From: Symploca sp. SIO3C6
Lineage (GTDB): Bacteria > Cyanobacteriota > Cyanobacteriia > Cyanobacteriales > Coleofasciculaceae
NCBI GenBank assembly: GCA_010692425.1
Contig: JAAHHJ010000001.1
Location: 124,001-188,000, forward strand
Length of the DNA stretch: 64,000 nucleotides
Direction of reading: 5' to 3'
Shown: piece after piece, positions 62,511 to 64,000 of the stretch
How positions within the stretch are numbered: position 1 is the stretch's first letter
Layout of the letters: each line of letters opens with the position of its first letter
Position numbers and translations under genes: made by a program
Notes under the pieces: model-generated
The model's input: only the letters and a program-made list of their open reading frames with translations
Database searches by the model: none
What the model was told of the DNA's origin: nothing

Positions 62511-64000
62511 ATGTCGCTAGTTGTCCAGAAATACGGTGGTACCTCTGTTGGCTCAGTTGAACGTATTCAAGCAGTTGCCCAGCGTGCGTCCGCAACTGCC
62601 CAAAAAGGCAATTCCCTAGTGGTAGTTGTTTCCGCAATGGGTAAGACTACTGATGGTTTGGTAAAACTAGCTAGGGAAATTTCCACAAATCCCTGTCGCC
62701 GAGAAATGGATATGCTACTCTCGACTGGTGAGCAAGTCTCAATTGCACTCCTATCTATGGCGTTGAAGGAATTGGGACAACCAGCCATTTCTCTAACTGG
62801 CGCTCAAGTGGGCATCGTCACAGAAGCACAACATAGCCATGCCCGCATTCTTCACATCCAAACTGAGCGAATTGTGCGGCATCTCAACGAGGGCAAAGTA
62901 GTCGTTGTTGCAGGATTTCAAGGCATCAGCAGCACAGAGGAATTGGAAATTACTACCCTTGGGCGTGGTGGATCTGATACTTCAGCAGTGGCGCTTGCTG
63001 CCTCATTAGGAGCTGATCGTTGTGAGATTTATACTGACGTTCCAGGGATCTTGACTACAGATCCCCGTTTGGTACCAGATGCCCAACTGATGGAGGAAAT
63101 TACCTCCGATGAAATGCTGGAATTGGCAAGCTTAGGAGCCAAAGTGCTACATCCTCGTGCTGTAGAAATAGCTCGCAATTACGGCATGCCTCTGGTGGTA
63201 CTCTCCAGCTGGACGGATGAACCTGGTACGCTGGTAGTCTCGCCAATGTCTCAACCTCGATCCCTAAGAGATCTTGAGATTGCGCGCTCTGTCACTACCG
63301 TAGAATTTGACCCGGATCAGGCGAAAGTGGCGCTACTGAGAGTACCTGATTGTCCAGGTGTGGCAGCGCGACTTTTTGGTGAAATTGCCCTCCAAGAACT
63401 AGACGTGGATTTAATTATCCAGTCGATTCACGAGGGCAATACCAACGATATTGCTTTTACCGTTAACAGTGCTATTCTCAAGCGGGCAGAAGCTGTAGCA
63501 GAAGCAATTGCCCCCGCCTTGCGCTCTCAAACGGGGACAGATTCCCAAGAAGCCGAGGTGATGGTTGATCGCAACGTCGCTAAAATTTCAATTGCTGGTG
63601 CTGGAATGATTGGACGCCCAGGGATTGCAGCCAAAATGTTCACAGCCCTAGCTAGTGCTGGAATCAACATTGGGATGATCTCTACCTCAGAGGTAAAAGT
63701 TAGCTGTGTGATTGATGCCCAAGATTGCGACAGCGCGATCGCAATTCTGTGCCAAACTTTTGAGATTAGCTCTTCCCCAATTCAAATCCCAGTTTCAAGT
63801 GCAGAGGTTTTAGTTTTAAAGGACAAAGAGAGTTCAAGGAAAACTTCTACTTCTTTGAATGTGGGCATTCCCACTGCCAAAGAACTACCCTCAGTAAGGG
63901 GCGTTGCCTTAGATCTAAATCAAGTTCGTCTAGCGATTCGCAATGTCCCAGATCATCCTGGTATGGCTGCTCAGCTGTTTGGGCTCTTAGCAAAAGAAAA
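62511..64000 (+). CDS. lysC: Aspartate kinase LysC (truncated by window end)
   Basis: The first 496 codons of an aspartokinase; the gene continues beyond the window. N-terminal [13 protein letters not shown] (P-loop-like substrate motif), [38 protein letters not shown] and the first two ACT domains ([16 protein letters not shown], and [19 protein letters not shown]) are visible. A third ACT begins with [14 protein letters not shown] near the edge, matching the long cyanobacterial enzymes with four ACT domains. It catalyses phosphorylation of aspartate for lysine, threonine and methionine synthesis, with feedback control through the ACT domains. It also supplies aspartate semialdehyde for the polyamine operon in this window. 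Confidence 0.95.
   Translation, partial: MSLVVQKYGGTSVGSVERIQAVAQRASATAQKGNSLVVVVSAMGKTTDGLVKLAREISTNPCRREMDMLLSTGEQVSIALLSMALKELGQPAISLTGAQVGIVTEAQHSHARILHIQTERIVRHLNEGKVVVVAGFQGISSTEELEITTLGRGGSDTSAVALAASLGADRCEIYTDVPGILTTDPRLVPDAQLMEEITSDEMLELASLGAKVLHPRAVEIARNYGMPLVVLSSWTDEPGTLVVSPMSQPRSLRDLEIARSVTTVEFDPDQAKVALLRVPDCPGVAARLFGEIALQELDVDLIIQSIHEGNTNDIAFTVNSAILKRAEAVAEAIAPALRSQTGTDSQEAEVMVDRNVAKISIAGAGMIGRPGIAAKMFTALASAGINIGMISTSEVKVSCVIDAQDCDSAIAILCQTFEISSSPIQIPVSSAEVLVLKDKESSRKTSTSLNVGIPTAKELPSVRGVALDLNQVRLAIRNVPDHPGMAAQLFGLLAKE

Overview
This 64 kb window is a cyanobacterial chromosome segment. The support is a plant-type 2Fe-2S ferredoxin, a fibrillin/PAP protein, an RpaB/Ycf27-type response regulator, an FtsH with the YHEVGH zinc motif, the cyanobacterial families DUF1830 and DUF3134, a group 2 sigma factor, a CobA-HemD fusion, frequent HIP1 octamers (GCGATCGC) and heptameric tandem repeats. 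Genus cannot be fixed from the sequence. No rRNA operon, CRISPR array, intact transposase, integrase or prophage gene was seen.

Region 1 (161-10180, all minus strand) is the most unusual part. Transcribed right to left it holds a P-loop ATPase with a probable Mrr-like nuclease-fold C-terminus, a dynamin-family GTPase, a small GTPase with a low-complexity tail, an 1125-residue protein resembling the N-terminus of GTPase-associated (GAP1-type) proteins and carrying three 55-residue tandem repeats, and a small Cys-containing membrane protein. This looks like a GTPase-centred conflict or defence system. Copies of two mobile-like intergenic repeats lie inside or beside it.

Region 2 (10353-31846) is mainly housekeeping: a DUF1499 protein, an ADP-ribosylglycohydrolase, an ABC-2 type permease, a TPR protein, ruvB and hisF (divergent), tRNA-Ala(GGC), a 1375-residue CheA-type hybrid kinase, a SpoIID-domain protein, ferredoxin, S-formylglutathione hydrolase, a group 2 sigma factor, a PD-(D/E)XK/Fe-S nuclease overlapping a fibrillin gene, a DUF3134 gene and a ribbon-helix-helix protein.

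Region 3 (32688-39402, plus strand) has the RpaB-like regulator, ftsH, and a three-gene polyamine operon (carboxynorspermidine dehydrogenase, carboxynorspermidine decarboxylase, agmatinase-type ureohydrolase). This is the aspartate-semialdehyde route from putrescine to spermidine-type polyamines.

Region 4 (39720-43949) faces it on the minus strand: an orphan HigA-like antitoxin, then a compact sulfotransferase, class III aminotransferase and methyltransferase operon that suggests a small unknown sulfated amine metabolite. A broken sirtuin gene between IS200/IS605-like end hairpins follows.

Region 5 (43989-52390) carries a metallo-beta-lactamase-fold protein, a GST, a pentapeptide protein, a DinB protein with an in-frame palindromic insertion, gluconokinase, and a BMP-type nucleoside ABC transporter whose operon contains a DUF938 methyltransferase and only one permease.

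Region 6 (52404-64000) has a cluster of small cyanobacterial signalling genes, tldD, a RodZ-like protein, coaE, an EAL phosphodiesterase with a degenerate GGDEF domain, the cobA-hemD fusion, and lysC running off the right edge.

Small non-autonomous repeats recur through the window: a TATAGC-ended family (three copies), an AAGTA-ended family of about 125 bp (three copies), IS200/IS605-like end hairpins and heptamer arrays.
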